From DATFXM01 sp035315885 (lineage in GTDB: Bacteria; Acidobacteriota; Blastocatellia; UBA7656): a stretch of 18,061 nt of DNA. Both the position numbers and the translations under genes were made by a program. Numbering within the stretch: the stretch's first letter is position 1; every line of letters starts with the position of its first letter. Below the pieces are notes generated by a model. That model worked only from the letters and a program-made list of their open reading frames with translations, had not been told where the DNA came from and searched no databases. The stretch covers positions 1-18,061 of the forward strand of contig DATFXM010000020.1 in the NCBI GenBank assembly GCA_035315885.1, written 5' to 3'. This document shows, one piece after another, positions 7,307-15,288 of the stretch.

Positions 7307-9748
7307 CTATTCATCTCGTAATGCAACCATAGGATCAACTTTGATCGCTTTCCGCGCAGGAACATAGCAAGCGAGAAAGGCAACCGCGGTCAGCAGTAGC
7401 GGAATACTTACGTGCGTAAAGAGGTCAGTCGGGCTGACCTTGTGCAGCAAGCTTGACAAGACGCGCGTCAAGCCGAAGGCCAGCCCCAACCCTATCACCA
7501 GCCCAACGACTGTAGGCGACATACCTTGCCTTATGATCAGACGTAACACGTCAATTCTTTGAGCGCCCAGGGCCATCCGAATCCCGATCTCATGCGTGCG
7601 TTGTGAATCGGAATAGGCGATCACCGCGTAAATCCCGGCGCCGGCCAATAGTAGCGCGGCAACGCCCAGGAAGCAGAACAACCGCATGTACAAACGCTCG
7701 GGAGCCACCAATTGATCGGCCTCTTGCTCCATTGTTCTAATGTTGTAGGCCGGCTGGCCGCGGTCGACTTGCAATACTTCCCGCCGCACCGCATCAGCCA
7801 GATTTAACGGGTTGGAGCCGGTGCGCACCACAAGGGTGAATTTATACATCGGGGCCTGCACGAATGGCACATACATCAGAGTCTTTGAATCGGCATTAAT
7901 CTGGTAATCGTTCACGTGTCTGACCACGCCCACAATCGTAGCCGATACCGGCGTATGCATATCGGTAAGGTCGAGGAGTTTGAGTCTTTTGCCGATAGGG
8001 TCTTCTTCGTGCGTGAATAGTTGGTGCTCCAGGTTGTCATCGATTATGGCAACCAGGGGAGCCTCTTCCGCATCACGCACAGTGAAATACCGTCCCTTGA
8101 GAAGAGGGATGCCCAAAACACGAAAGTAATCGTAGCTGATCAGCGAATACTCTGTTGATGCGTCCTCCGTAGATGTGTGCTGTCGCCCTTCGACGACTAT
8201 GGGCGTTTCCAACCCCCCGCCGGGCAGCGCCGGAGGAGAAGCAGCGCCAGCGGCCTGGACGCCGGGCAGCACTTCGATCCGGCTCAACATCTGCTGATAG
8301 AAGGCGCTGCGCTGAGCGTGAGTGCCATATTGGGTAATCGGCAGCGAAAAGTTCATCATCAACACATTCTTCGCATTGAAGCCGAGATCAGTTGCGCGCA
8401 GACGTAAGAAGCTCTTGATCATCAATCCTGCGCCGACCAGCAGCACGACGGACACTGCAACCTCAGTTGCCACTAGAACGCTACGCAAGCGACTGAGCCC
8501 TTTACACGGCGTCACGTTCCTCGCTCCTTCTTTCAGGGCTACCGCCAAATTTAGCTTGGAAGACTGTAAGGACGGCGCGATGCCAAATCCTACGCCGGTC
8601 AGGACTGAACAAAACAACGTAAAGCCGAGCACCCGGGCATCAACACCGACTTCTTCAATACGCGGCATATTCTTGGGCAAGATGCCGATTAAAAAATGGA
8701 CGCCCCAGAAAGCCAATAGCAACCCGAATACGCCGCCCGTCATAGCTAATAACACGCTTTCCGTTAGGAGTTGGCGAATGATTCGCAACCGACTCGCGCC
8801 TAACGCCGTGCGGATTGCCACCTCCCGGTGTCTGGTGGTTGCTCGGGCCAGCAACAGGTTAGTGACGTTGGCGCAGGCAAGCAACAAGACAAAGCCTACG
8901 GCACCGAGGAGCACCAGCAGGGCCGGGCGCGTATCTTTGACCACTGCTTCATAAAAGGAGACCATTCTGACTCCGATGCCGGTATTGGTCTTGGGGTATT
9001 GCTGTTCGAGCTGACGGGCGATGGCCGCCATGTTGGCTCGCGCTTGCTCAAGGGTGACTCCCGCTTTGAGGCGCGCTATCACGCTGGCGCTAGGAAATCC
9101 CCGGTAGTTCATGTCATACGTCCAAAGGCTCACAGGCATCCACAGATCGATGGGACGCATCGGGCCATCGCCGGTTGGCCCGTAGAGTCTGAAATCACGA
9201 GGGATGATTCCGATAACCGTGTAGTCTTGAGCATTAATGGTGATCGTTTGCCCGATCAGATTAGGGTCGCCGGCGAACTGGCGCTGCCACAGCCGATAAC
9301 TCAAGAGAACGACAGGCGTACCATGGGCCTTATCTTCTTCCGGTAAAAAGGTCCCGCCGAGGATCGGATTTACGCCAAGCAGAGGGAAGAAATTGGAGGA
9401 AACATACCAGCCGTCGAGAAGCTGTGGGTCTTCAACACTGGTAAGGTTAAAGGCTTGCCAGCGATAGGCGGCCATTTGCTCGAAGACTTGGTTCTGATCC
9501 CGCCAATCAAGAAAATTCGGCAAAGAAACGCCATTCAATTCGCCGTTCTCCGATTCTTCAAAAAGGCTTACGAGCCGGCCTGGGTCTTGGTACGGAAGCG
9601 GGCGAAGCAAGACACCATTGACGACACTGAAAATCGCCGTGTTCAAGCCGATGCCCAACGCAACGATCGCGATTGCCAGGGCGGTAAAGAGCGGCGTCTT
9701 CAACAGAGCTTTGCCACCGTAGCGCAGATCTTGCACAAGTATTTCCAC
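7307..9748 (-). CDS. ADOP-type ABC transporter permease (duplicated MacB/FtsX)
   Basis: This is an 813-residue membrane protein of the acidobacterial duplicated orphan permease type. It starts with LVQDLRYGGKALLKTPLFT, the family's opening, then TM1 (about 22-46) with the GLNTAIFSVVNGVLLRPLPY motif. A large extracytoplasmic MacB-PCD domain follows to about 272. Next come FtsX TM helices at about 275-301, 331-358 and 373-394, with REVAIRTALGASRLRI. A second copy of the module follows: a TM at about 422-446, a second extracytoplasmic domain, and three C-terminal helices with HEIGIRMALGAQRIDV. No ATPase or PadR-type regulator gene is adjacent, which fits 'orphan'. The GTG at 9748 is preferred over the longer frame (GTG 9796) because GAGGTGAGGG lies just upstream and the family begins here. 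It probably moves or extracts a substrate such as a lipid, peptide or drug in MacB fashion; the substrate is unknown. Confidence 0.93.
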   Translation of the reverse strand: MEILVQDLRYGGKALLKTPLFTALAIAIVALGIGLNTAIFSVVNGVLLRPLPYQDPGRLVSLFEESENGELNGVSLPNFLDWRDQNQVFEQMAAYRWQAFNLTSVEDPQLLDGWYVSSNFFPLLGVNPILGGTFLPEEDKAHGTPVVLLSYRLWQRQFAGDPNLIGQTITINAQDYTVIGIIPRDFRLYGPTGDGPMRPIDLWMPVSLWTYDMNYRGFPSASVIARLKAGVTLEQARANMAAIARQLEQQYPKTNTGIGVRMVSFYEAVVKDTRPALLVLLGAVGFVLLLACANVTNLLLARATTRHREVAIRTALGASRLRIIRQLLTESVLLAMTGGVFGLLLAFWGVHFLIGILPKNMPRIEEVGVDARVLGFTLFCSVLTGVGFGIAPSLQSSKLNLAVALKEGARNVTPCKGLSRLRSVLVATEVAVSVVLLVGAGLMIKSFLRLRATDLGFNAKNVLMMNFSLPITQYGTHAQRSAFYQQMLSRIEVLPGVQAAGAASPPALPGGGLETPIVVEGRQHTSTEDASTEYSLISYDYFRVLGIPLLKGRYFTVRDAEEAPLVAIIDDNLEHQLFTHEEDPIGKRLKLLDLTDMHTPVSATIVGVVRHVNDYQINADSKTLMYVPFVQAPMYKFTLVVRTGSNPLNLADAVRREVLQVDRGQPAYNIRTMEQEADQLVAPERLYMRLFCFLGVAALLLAGAGIYAVIAYSDSQRTHEIGIRMALGAQRIDVLRLIIRQGMSPTVVGLVIGLGLAFGLTRVLSSLLHKVSPTDLFTHVSIPLLLTAVAFLACYVPARKAIKVDPMVALRDE

Positions 9749-9946
9749 TACACCCTCACCTCGTTTATAAGCGGTGACCCGGCGATGCTGCCGCACAAGT
9801 CTGATTCAAAGAATTGCGAGTTGCAAAACTTTTTGGCTACCGACTTAGCTGTGTGCAGCATTTAAGTTTCATGAAAAGATGATTCTTTTATCGCTTACGC
9901 AAATACGCAGCGAATTCTCGTGAAAGATACACCTTGGAAAATAATG

Positions 9947-9978
9947 GAGGACTCAATGTCTACAAGTTATCTACAGTG
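9947..9978 (+). repeat. Short interspersed repeat X, copy 2 (left flank of repeat B)
   Basis: This reads GAGGACTCAATG, then TCTACAAGTTATCTACAGTG. It is a direct repeat of the copy at 10175-10207, and together they bracket the tRNA-like core of repeat B. Confidence 0.65.
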
Positions 9979-10020
9979 GGCTTTTCGCGATCCTTAGAAG
10001 AGGCTGGAAACTACTGAAAA

Positions 10021-10140
<120 letters not shown>

Positions 10141-10174
10141 GCCTGTAGAAGCACGTTGAAAGTTATTGACCTTT

Positions 10175-10207
10175 GAGGATTTGACATCTACAAAATTATC
10201 TACAGTG
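10175..10207 (+). repeat. Short interspersed repeat X, copy 3 (right flank of repeat B)
   Basis: GAGGATTTGACA is followed by TCTACAAAATTATCTACAGTG-like sequence. It is the least degenerate copy and serves as the reference for the motif. The preceding CCTGTAGAAG...TTATTG...CCTTT is shared with the region before the copy at 14209. Confidence 0.7.
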
Positions 10208-10327
10208 AATCGGGTGACGTATATTGTCAGCCATGGCGACTGCGGCAACTAGAGTGATCTCACAGCGCGTCGCCAATGACATGGCACCGAGAATATTTTC
10301 GTGTTGTGAGGTAAACGGTCAATTTGC

Positions 10328-10363
10328 AAAAACCCTCGGTTCGTCAGCCCCTGCGATGGTTTT
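10328..10363 (-). terminator. Probable rho-independent terminator of the SnoaL-like gene
   Basis: On the minus strand, 22 bases after the TAG stop, AAAACCATCG pairs with CGAGGGTTTT around a 2x2 internal mismatch. The 3' arm runs into TTTTT. Confidence 0.4.
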
Positions 10364-10384
10364 CTGTTGTCATACTTGGCCTTT

Positions 10385-10936
10385 CTACCGTACTCCGATT
10401 GTGCCGGCTGTTGATTGATCGCCGTGTCCTTGTGCGGTCCGCAGGAGTCTGCGTGATTGCTCGACGCCTGACACTGGCAGGTTGCCCGGGTCCAACAGAC
10501 CCACTTGCACGAGCACCGATGCCTGGTCCCACCAAACATGCTCGTGCGCAATTTTCCCGTCCTCAAATTTCATTACCACGATGGTTGGAATCTCGACTCG
10601 CTTACCCGTCGGCGGGACTCCCGGCAGTATGTATTCCCATTGGGTGTCGTGAGTAAAACTGACGATTAATTCGTCTACCACCTGGTCTTTGCCGATCGTG
10701 CGGGAAATAGGCACTACCTTCGCGTCTTCGGGAATCTGGTTTATGAATTGATCGGTGTAAAATCGGCGGACGTCCTGGCCGCCAAAGCCACCTGCCATTG
10801 TTGGAACAGAGTACACATAGGGCTCGGAGATCATAGTTTCCATGGTTGCGTCGACATCGCGATCCTCAAACTCCCTGGCAATGTGCCCATCGAAAAGCGC
10901 ACCTAAATCTGGTGACCTCGGGTTGACTGTAGACAT
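10385..10936 (-). CDS. SnoaL/NTF2-like protein (DUF4440-type fold)
   Basis: This is a 183-residue soluble protein. The opening helix with HIAREFEDRDVDATMETMISEPYVYSVPT, then HDTQWEYILPGVPPTGKRVEIP, VVMKFEDGKIAHEHVWWDQASVLVQVGLLDP and GVEQSRRLL, is the pattern of SnoaL-like cone-shaped domains. In some relatives this domain is fused to dienelactone hydrolase; no hydrolase part is present here. There is no signal peptide, so it is cytoplasmic. Family members bind or isomerise small hydrophobic molecules; no substrate can be assigned. The start is ATG 10936, because AGGAGG (10944-10949) lies seven bases upstream; the frame itself extends further to 11014. It follows the STAND ATPase gene by 125 bases on the same strand, so co-transcription is possible but its own ribosome site is strong. 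Confidence 0.87.
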   Translation of the reverse strand: MSTVNPRSPDLGALFDGHIAREFEDRDVDATMETMISEPYVYSVPTMAGGFGGQDVRRFYTDQFINQIPEDAKVVPISRTIGKDQVVDELIVSFTHDTQWEYILPGVPPTGKRVEIPTIVVMKFEDGKIAHEHVWWDQASVLVQVGLLDPGNLPVSGVEQSRRLLRTAQGHGDQSTAGTIGVR

Positions 10937-10943
10937 CAGCATT

Positions 10944-10949
10944 CCTCCT
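10944..10949 (-). promoter_or_regulatory. Ribosome binding site AGGAGG of the SnoaL-like gene
   Basis: This is a perfect AGGAGG seven bases before ATG 10936. It also allows an ATG two codons earlier, but that spacing would be only one base. Confidence 0.75.
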
Positions 10950-11061
10950 TTTTGGACTTTTATCAAATCCGAATTTTGCACGGTTTGATGGACAACCGAG
11001 ATAAAGATCTCCAAGAGCGCTTTTTGGCGATCACGATTAGGTCTCTCGCAACCTTAGTCGT

Positions 11062-13674
11062 TCACGAGTTAGTTGGATGTTCTCGGTCACCGCCGTGGTC
11101 GTTGACCACTGCTAGCGCCTCCTGTTGGTTCAGCCGCGCGCCGGCCGCGAATACCTCGTTGAAACGCTTCGCTCCTAAGGCTTCGCGTCCGCGCGCCACA
11201 AGGTCGGCCTCTGATTGCCGCATCATGGGCCATAGTTTGAGGCCAACCCGTTGCCGTAGGCCCTCGGCCGCACCCGACAAGAGCGCGGTGCGCTGCGGGT
11301 CACCTTCCACTAACGCCAAGCGGGCAAAACCGTCCAGGCAAAGCGACAGGTTGCGGGTGCTGTGCGATGCGAGGCTTAGATCGAGCCCTTCGCTCAACAA
11401 CGCACGGGCCTCATCTGGCCTGTCAACCGACATGGTCCCCAGTTGTACTCGGGTCCAGGAAACCAGCCAGGTATAGTCGAACTGCTCTGACAGATCACGT
11501 GCCTCGTGAAGATGACTCAGGGCCTCATTGCACCGACCAATGGCTGACTCCAGGTAGCTGGCGGTGAGGAAAGCCACAGCCTTCCAGTATTGCTCGTCCT
11601 GGCCGCGAAAGTGGTCCAGGGAAGCTAACGCGCCCCGTAAGGCAGCGTCGAAGTCTCCACTGATTGGGTAGGTCCACGCCATCGCCAGCTGAGAAAGCGC
11701 CTGCATGAAGGGATCCTTGATAACCGGCAGCAGCGGCTGAAGTCGATCGCGCGCTGCCAGGGCCGCGATGTCGTCGCCCACTTCAAGCGCTGTCACTGCC
11801 GCAGTCCACTGCAATTCGGCCGTGGTCTGAGAGTTCAGCGAGCTGGTGGCTGTTAGGAGCTGTTCGACCCAAACGCGTGCCTCGCTCAGGTGATCCCGTA
11901 GCTCCCAGAACTGCCATAGGACCCGGAACAAGTGGGGAAGCGGCGCAGGATCGTTGGCAAGATACCACCGGATCGCGGCGGACAGGTTCTCAGCCTCCGT
12001 CTCAAGCCGCTCCAGCCACTCGGTGTTGCCGATGCTACGCAAGGGTCGGTCAGCCTGCTCAGCTAACACCCGATAGTAGTCGGCATGTCGTCGCTGGATC
12101 TCTGCGATGTCGGGTCGCGCCGCCAGTCGTTCGGCCACGAACGCGCGTATGGTCTCGAGCATCCTCGTTCTGGTGCCGAGTTCCGTGTCGTCGGCGTGGA
12201 GCAGGCTATGACTGGCCAGCGTCTCGGATAGTTCGAGCGTAAGGTCTTCACCCAGGGATGCCACATCAGCGGCGGCGTCAATGGTCCAGCCGTCGACGAA
12301 CACGGCAACGATTTCCAGCAACGATCTCTCTGCATCGTCGAGCATTTCAACGCTCCACTGAACCGTGGCTCGCAGGGTACGTTGGCGCTCTGGCATGTCC
12401 ACTGTGCCTGTGCCTAGAGCATCAAGTGACCTTTCCAAACGGCGCAACAACGTGTCGGGATCAAGCAGTCGAACGCGGGCAGCCGCCAGTTCGATCGCCA
12501 ATGGCAGGCCTTCCAGTCGGCGGCAGATTTCCACCACGGCCGAAGCGTTGTCATTGGTGAGGACGAAGTCGTGACGCACCGCTCGGGCACGATCCATAAA
12601 GAGCTCCACCGCCGGTTGCGACTGGAGTTCCTGGACCGATAACTTTGTGGGATCAGGTAACGGAAGTGGCGGCACGCGGTATGCTCGCTCGGCGCGCAGA
12701 CGCAGCACTATTGTGCTGGTGACAAGAATCGAGAGACCGGAGCAGCGTGCCAGTAATTGGTCCAAGTCACCAGCGGCGTCCACCACCTGCTCCAGGTTGT
12801 CAAGAATGAGCAACCACCTGCCATCGACGAATCGTTCGACCAAGCCTTCGAGTGCCAAGCCCATCCCGACCAGGTTTGTCCCCACAGCGCGAGCTATGCT
12901 GGCAAGGACTAGCGTGGGCTGACTGACTGCCGCGAGTGGTACGAACACGATGCCTGAGCCGAAGCGTTTACGCACTCGCTCGCCAACGGCGGCGGCCAAA
13001 CGGGTTTTGCCAATACCGCCAGGCCCAAACAGAGTAAGAAGTCGCACATCGGGCCGATCAATCAATCCAGCCACTTCGTCGATAACCTGAGCACGCCCAA
13101 TCAGGGATGTGGTGTCCAGTGGCAACGAGCGGGGGTCACGGGAGACTGACGTCGGCGGTGAACCTGACTCCGTGGCCTCGGTTACGGGGCGCTGGGTGGC
13201 GAACCGCTCGCTCAGCAGCGTCGCGAGGTCGTCGCGCACCAGTCGACTCAGTTCACCAAGCGTGTTGAACTTCCGATACGAGGCTTCTTGCTTGATGCGG
13301 TTCACAAGATCCGTGAGGCGCGACTCGCGGTCAGGTGCCGGCATCTTGACATACAGGAGGCGAGGTAAGGAGCGCGAGAGTTCGAATTCCTCCTCTAATC
13401 CTGAAATCTGCATACCAGGAGTAATCCATCCGTAACTTTGCCAATATAGGCCGATGAAGATATCGCTCTGGGCCAAGTAAGCCCGATAGAGGTCCTGTGG
13501 TGAGTGAGGCCGCGCACCCAACTCGAACATCACTGGCGTAAGCCGCATTGTCGATATAGCACGTGAGACCACTCTTCGCTCATCGGCGAGCTCGCCAAGC
13601 GTTGAACTAACAAAAACGCGCAAACGCTGGTCAGGTGTACGAATCACCGGCTCGCGGGAAGAACCATCGTTCAC
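11062..13674 (-). CDS. DUF4062 + NB-ARC-type STAND ATPase with helical-repeat C-terminus
   Basis: This is an 870-residue signalling ATPase. The N-terminal DUF4062 domain (about 15-150) opens with LRVFVSSTLGELADERR and includes SQDLYRAYLAQSDIFIGLYW-like motifs and GLEEEFELS; this Rossmann-like domain is related in shape to TIR-type effectors. The NTPase follows: Walker A GPGGIGKT (217-224, K223), Walker B LLILDN (D292), an ILVTS sensor motif and GLPLAIELAAAR. A winged-helix-like stretch (RATVQWSVEMLDDAERSLLEI) then leads to about 350 residues of TPR-like helices. The end (ARLNQQEALAVVND) is where LuxR/MalT-type ATPases normally continue into a DNA-binding HTH; none is present. The GTG at 13674 has AGGGG five bases before it, and the family begins near here; the open frame extends to a TTG at 13818. 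Relatives are familiar from Actinobacteria, so transfer is possible (not tested). It is a regulator or a defence-type sensor. Confidence 0.9.
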   Translation of the reverse strand: MNDGSSREPVIRTPDQRLRVFVSSTLGELADERRVVSRAISTMRLTPVMFELGARPHSPQDLYRAYLAQSDIFIGLYWQSYGWITPGMQISGLEEEFELSRSLPRLLYVKMPAPDRESRLTDLVNRIKQEASYRKFNTLGELSRLVRDDLATLLSERFATQRPVTEATESGSPPTSVSRDPRSLPLDTTSLIGRAQVIDEVAGLIDRPDVRLLTLFGPGGIGKTRLAAAVGERVRKRFGSGIVFVPLAAVSQPTLVLASIARAVGTNLVGMGLALEGLVERFVDGRWLLILDNLEQVVDAAGDLDQLLARCSGLSILVTSTIVLRLRAERAYRVPPLPLPDPTKLSVQELQSQPAVELFMDRARAVRHDFVLTNDNASAVVEICRRLEGLPLAIELAAARVRLLDPDTLLRRLERSLDALGTGTVDMPERQRTLRATVQWSVEMLDDAERSLLEIVAVFVDGWTIDAAADVASLGEDLTLELSETLASHSLLHADDTELGTRTRMLETIRAFVAERLAARPDIAEIQRRHADYYRVLAEQADRPLRSIGNTEWLERLETEAENLSAAIRWYLANDPAPLPHLFRVLWQFWELRDHLSEARVWVEQLLTATSSLNSQTTAELQWTAAVTALEVGDDIAALAARDRLQPLLPVIKDPFMQALSQLAMAWTYPISGDFDAALRGALASLDHFRGQDEQYWKAVAFLTASYLESAIGRCNEALSHLHEARDLSEQFDYTWLVSWTRVQLGTMSVDRPDEARALLSEGLDLSLASHSTRNLSLCLDGFARLALVEGDPQRTALLSGAAEGLRQRVGLKLWPMMRQSEADLVARGREALGAKRFNEVFAAGARLNQQEALAVVNDHGGDREHPTNS

Positions 13675-14035
13675 AGTAACCCCTAGTAGGTCCAGGCGTG
13701 AGTTACGCGACCAGGTTGATTGCTCCACAACACCAACAACGGCCGATCTCCTTATCGTTGAGTCACAGCCGCCACGCGCGCTCGCTAGATCAAATCCTTT
13801 CGGACATTCGCCGATCAACTTCCATGAAAATGCTGGAGTTAAAACTTCAAGGACTCAAAGCGCTTTTAAGCGAGCTCGTTTGGTCAACGATTCGTTAAGA
13901 AAGCTTATACCCGAACCGACGTGGCATCAACCAACTGCCTCTTCGCGGTGGTACTAGAGCACGAGAGATATTGAGTGTCGCTTCGAATTCGCTATACACC
14001 GCTCGACACTCTTTCCATCGGGAATTTGAGGAGGC

Positions 14036-14208
<173 letters not shown>

Positions 14209-14242
14209 GAGGATTTGACCAGCTACAGAATTATCTACATTG
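14209..14242 (+). repeat. Short interspersed repeat X, copy 4
   Basis: GAGGATTTGACCA is followed by GCTACAGAATTATCTACATTG-like sequence, with four differences from the copy at 10175-10207. It directly precedes the toxin remnant. Confidence 0.65.
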
Positions 14243-14267
14243 ATCCGGCCGTGGAGGGAGAGGCTGA

Positions 14268-14445
14268 GGACTTTGTGCCCGACGAAAAATGGATGCTCGA
14301 ATCGCCAGGGTGCGAGTCCAGAAACTTCGGCGACACTGTGTGGGCGACGGAATCTAAGCTAAGGATCGACTTCGGTCCTGGCTATCGAGTCTACTTCGTC
14401 ATCGACATTGATACCGTCGACGTGCTTTTCTGCGGCGGCGACAAG
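14268..14445 (+). pseudogene. Decayed RelE/HigB-like (COG3657-type) toxin remnant
   Basis: Two plus frames together rebuild most of a small RelE/ParE-superfamily toxin of the COG3657 'addiction module killer' type. Frame 3 gives GLCARRKMDARIARVRV (14268-14318), matching the family's GLrDrRaKARIaaRvrR. Frame 1 then gives ESRNFGDTVW and SKLRIDFGPGYRVYF (14353-14397), then TVDVLFCGGDK (ending 14445), which matches the family core (NFGD, LRIdyGPGYRvYf, lLCGGDK). The frame changes near 14305-14316. No intact start remains, and the C-terminal helix after GGDK is missing: the sequence there is the antisense of the kinase gene. No antitoxin gene follows. It is therefore a dead fragment lying head-to-head over the kinase 3' end. 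Family recognition is by motif only. Confidence 0.65.
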
Positions 14446-15288
14446 ACCGCGTGCTTCGAAGCCTGCGCAGCGCGCGAGGGCAGGGACCAGTTCCTTCGCG
14501 ACCTCGCTCGCCGATCCATAGCGATCTCGAGGATCCTTGGCCAGACATCGTTGCACGACCGCATCGAGCGCTCGAATCTCAAACGACGTTCCAGGCAAAT
14601 GGTACTCGCTGTTCAGCAGCGTCGTGAGTACCTCGTGCGGCGTCTGACCGCCAAAGGGACGTTCGCCAACGAGCGTCTCGACGGTCATTACTCCGATAGC
14701 GAAGATGTCCGCCCGCTCATCAACAGTACCGCCGGTGAAGACCTCGGGCGCTATGTAGCCGAATGTGCCCATGACCGCGCCGGCCTCCGTCAGCGACTCG
14801 GTGACTTCCGCTCCACTGCCGACAACTTTCGCTAACCCGAAGTCCATTATCTTTAGCTCGTCGGCACCACCTGCTTCTACGATCATTACATTCTCCGGCT
14901 TTAGGTCACGATGAACGACACCCATGTTGTGAGCGAACTGGAGGCCTTCAAGGAGTTGACGGAACAACTCAGCAGCTCGTGCGGAAGCAATCACGCCGGT
15001 GCGCTTGAGTTCCTCTCGCCAGGTGCGCCCGGCAACAAGTTCCATGATCAGGTATGCGCCGCCTGAGCCGATGGCGCCGTAGTCATGCACTCGCGTTATG
15101 TGCCGGTGATCGATCTTCGCGGCGGCGCGCGCCTCGCGCTCGAATCGCCGGAGCGCCGTGATATCGCCAAAAGACGATCCCATCATCACCTTCGCCGCCA
15201 CTCGGCGCCTGCAGCCTAAGGTCAGACGCTTCGTACACGACGCCGTAGCCGCCGCGTCCCAGCGCCCGTTCAAGTCGGTACTTCCCAT
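14359..15288 (-). pseudogene. Kinase-domain fragment split from the sensor kinase by a frameshift
   Basis: This frame carries the Ser/Thr kinase domain from the ATP-anchoring lysine onward: RRVAAKVMM, HRDLKPEN, IMDFGLAK, GTFGYIAPEV and RCLAKDPRDRYGSASEVAKEL. The glycine loop (GRGGYGVVY) is in the other frame upstream. Removing one G of the pair at 15208-15209 joins DLRLQ to RRVAAKVMM and gives a single protein of about 998 residues with catalytic D817 and DFG at D838. The ATG at 15288 and the first 27 codons of this frame are out-of-frame reading of the glycine loop, not a real start. The last 28 residues (from about 14445 to the stop at 14359) are antisense to the toxin remnant. The native end was probably near the SEVAKELVPAL segment. 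Confidence 0.85.

Noticed and set aside
8322..8954. 210-codon plus-strand ORF opposite the ADOP gene
   Set aside because: It is the antisense shadow of conserved permease helices and has no domain or start signal of its own.
13675..13818. TTG start at 13818 for the STAND ATPase
   Set aside because: The added 48 residues look like random translation. The GTG at 13674 has a ribosome site and the family begins close to it.
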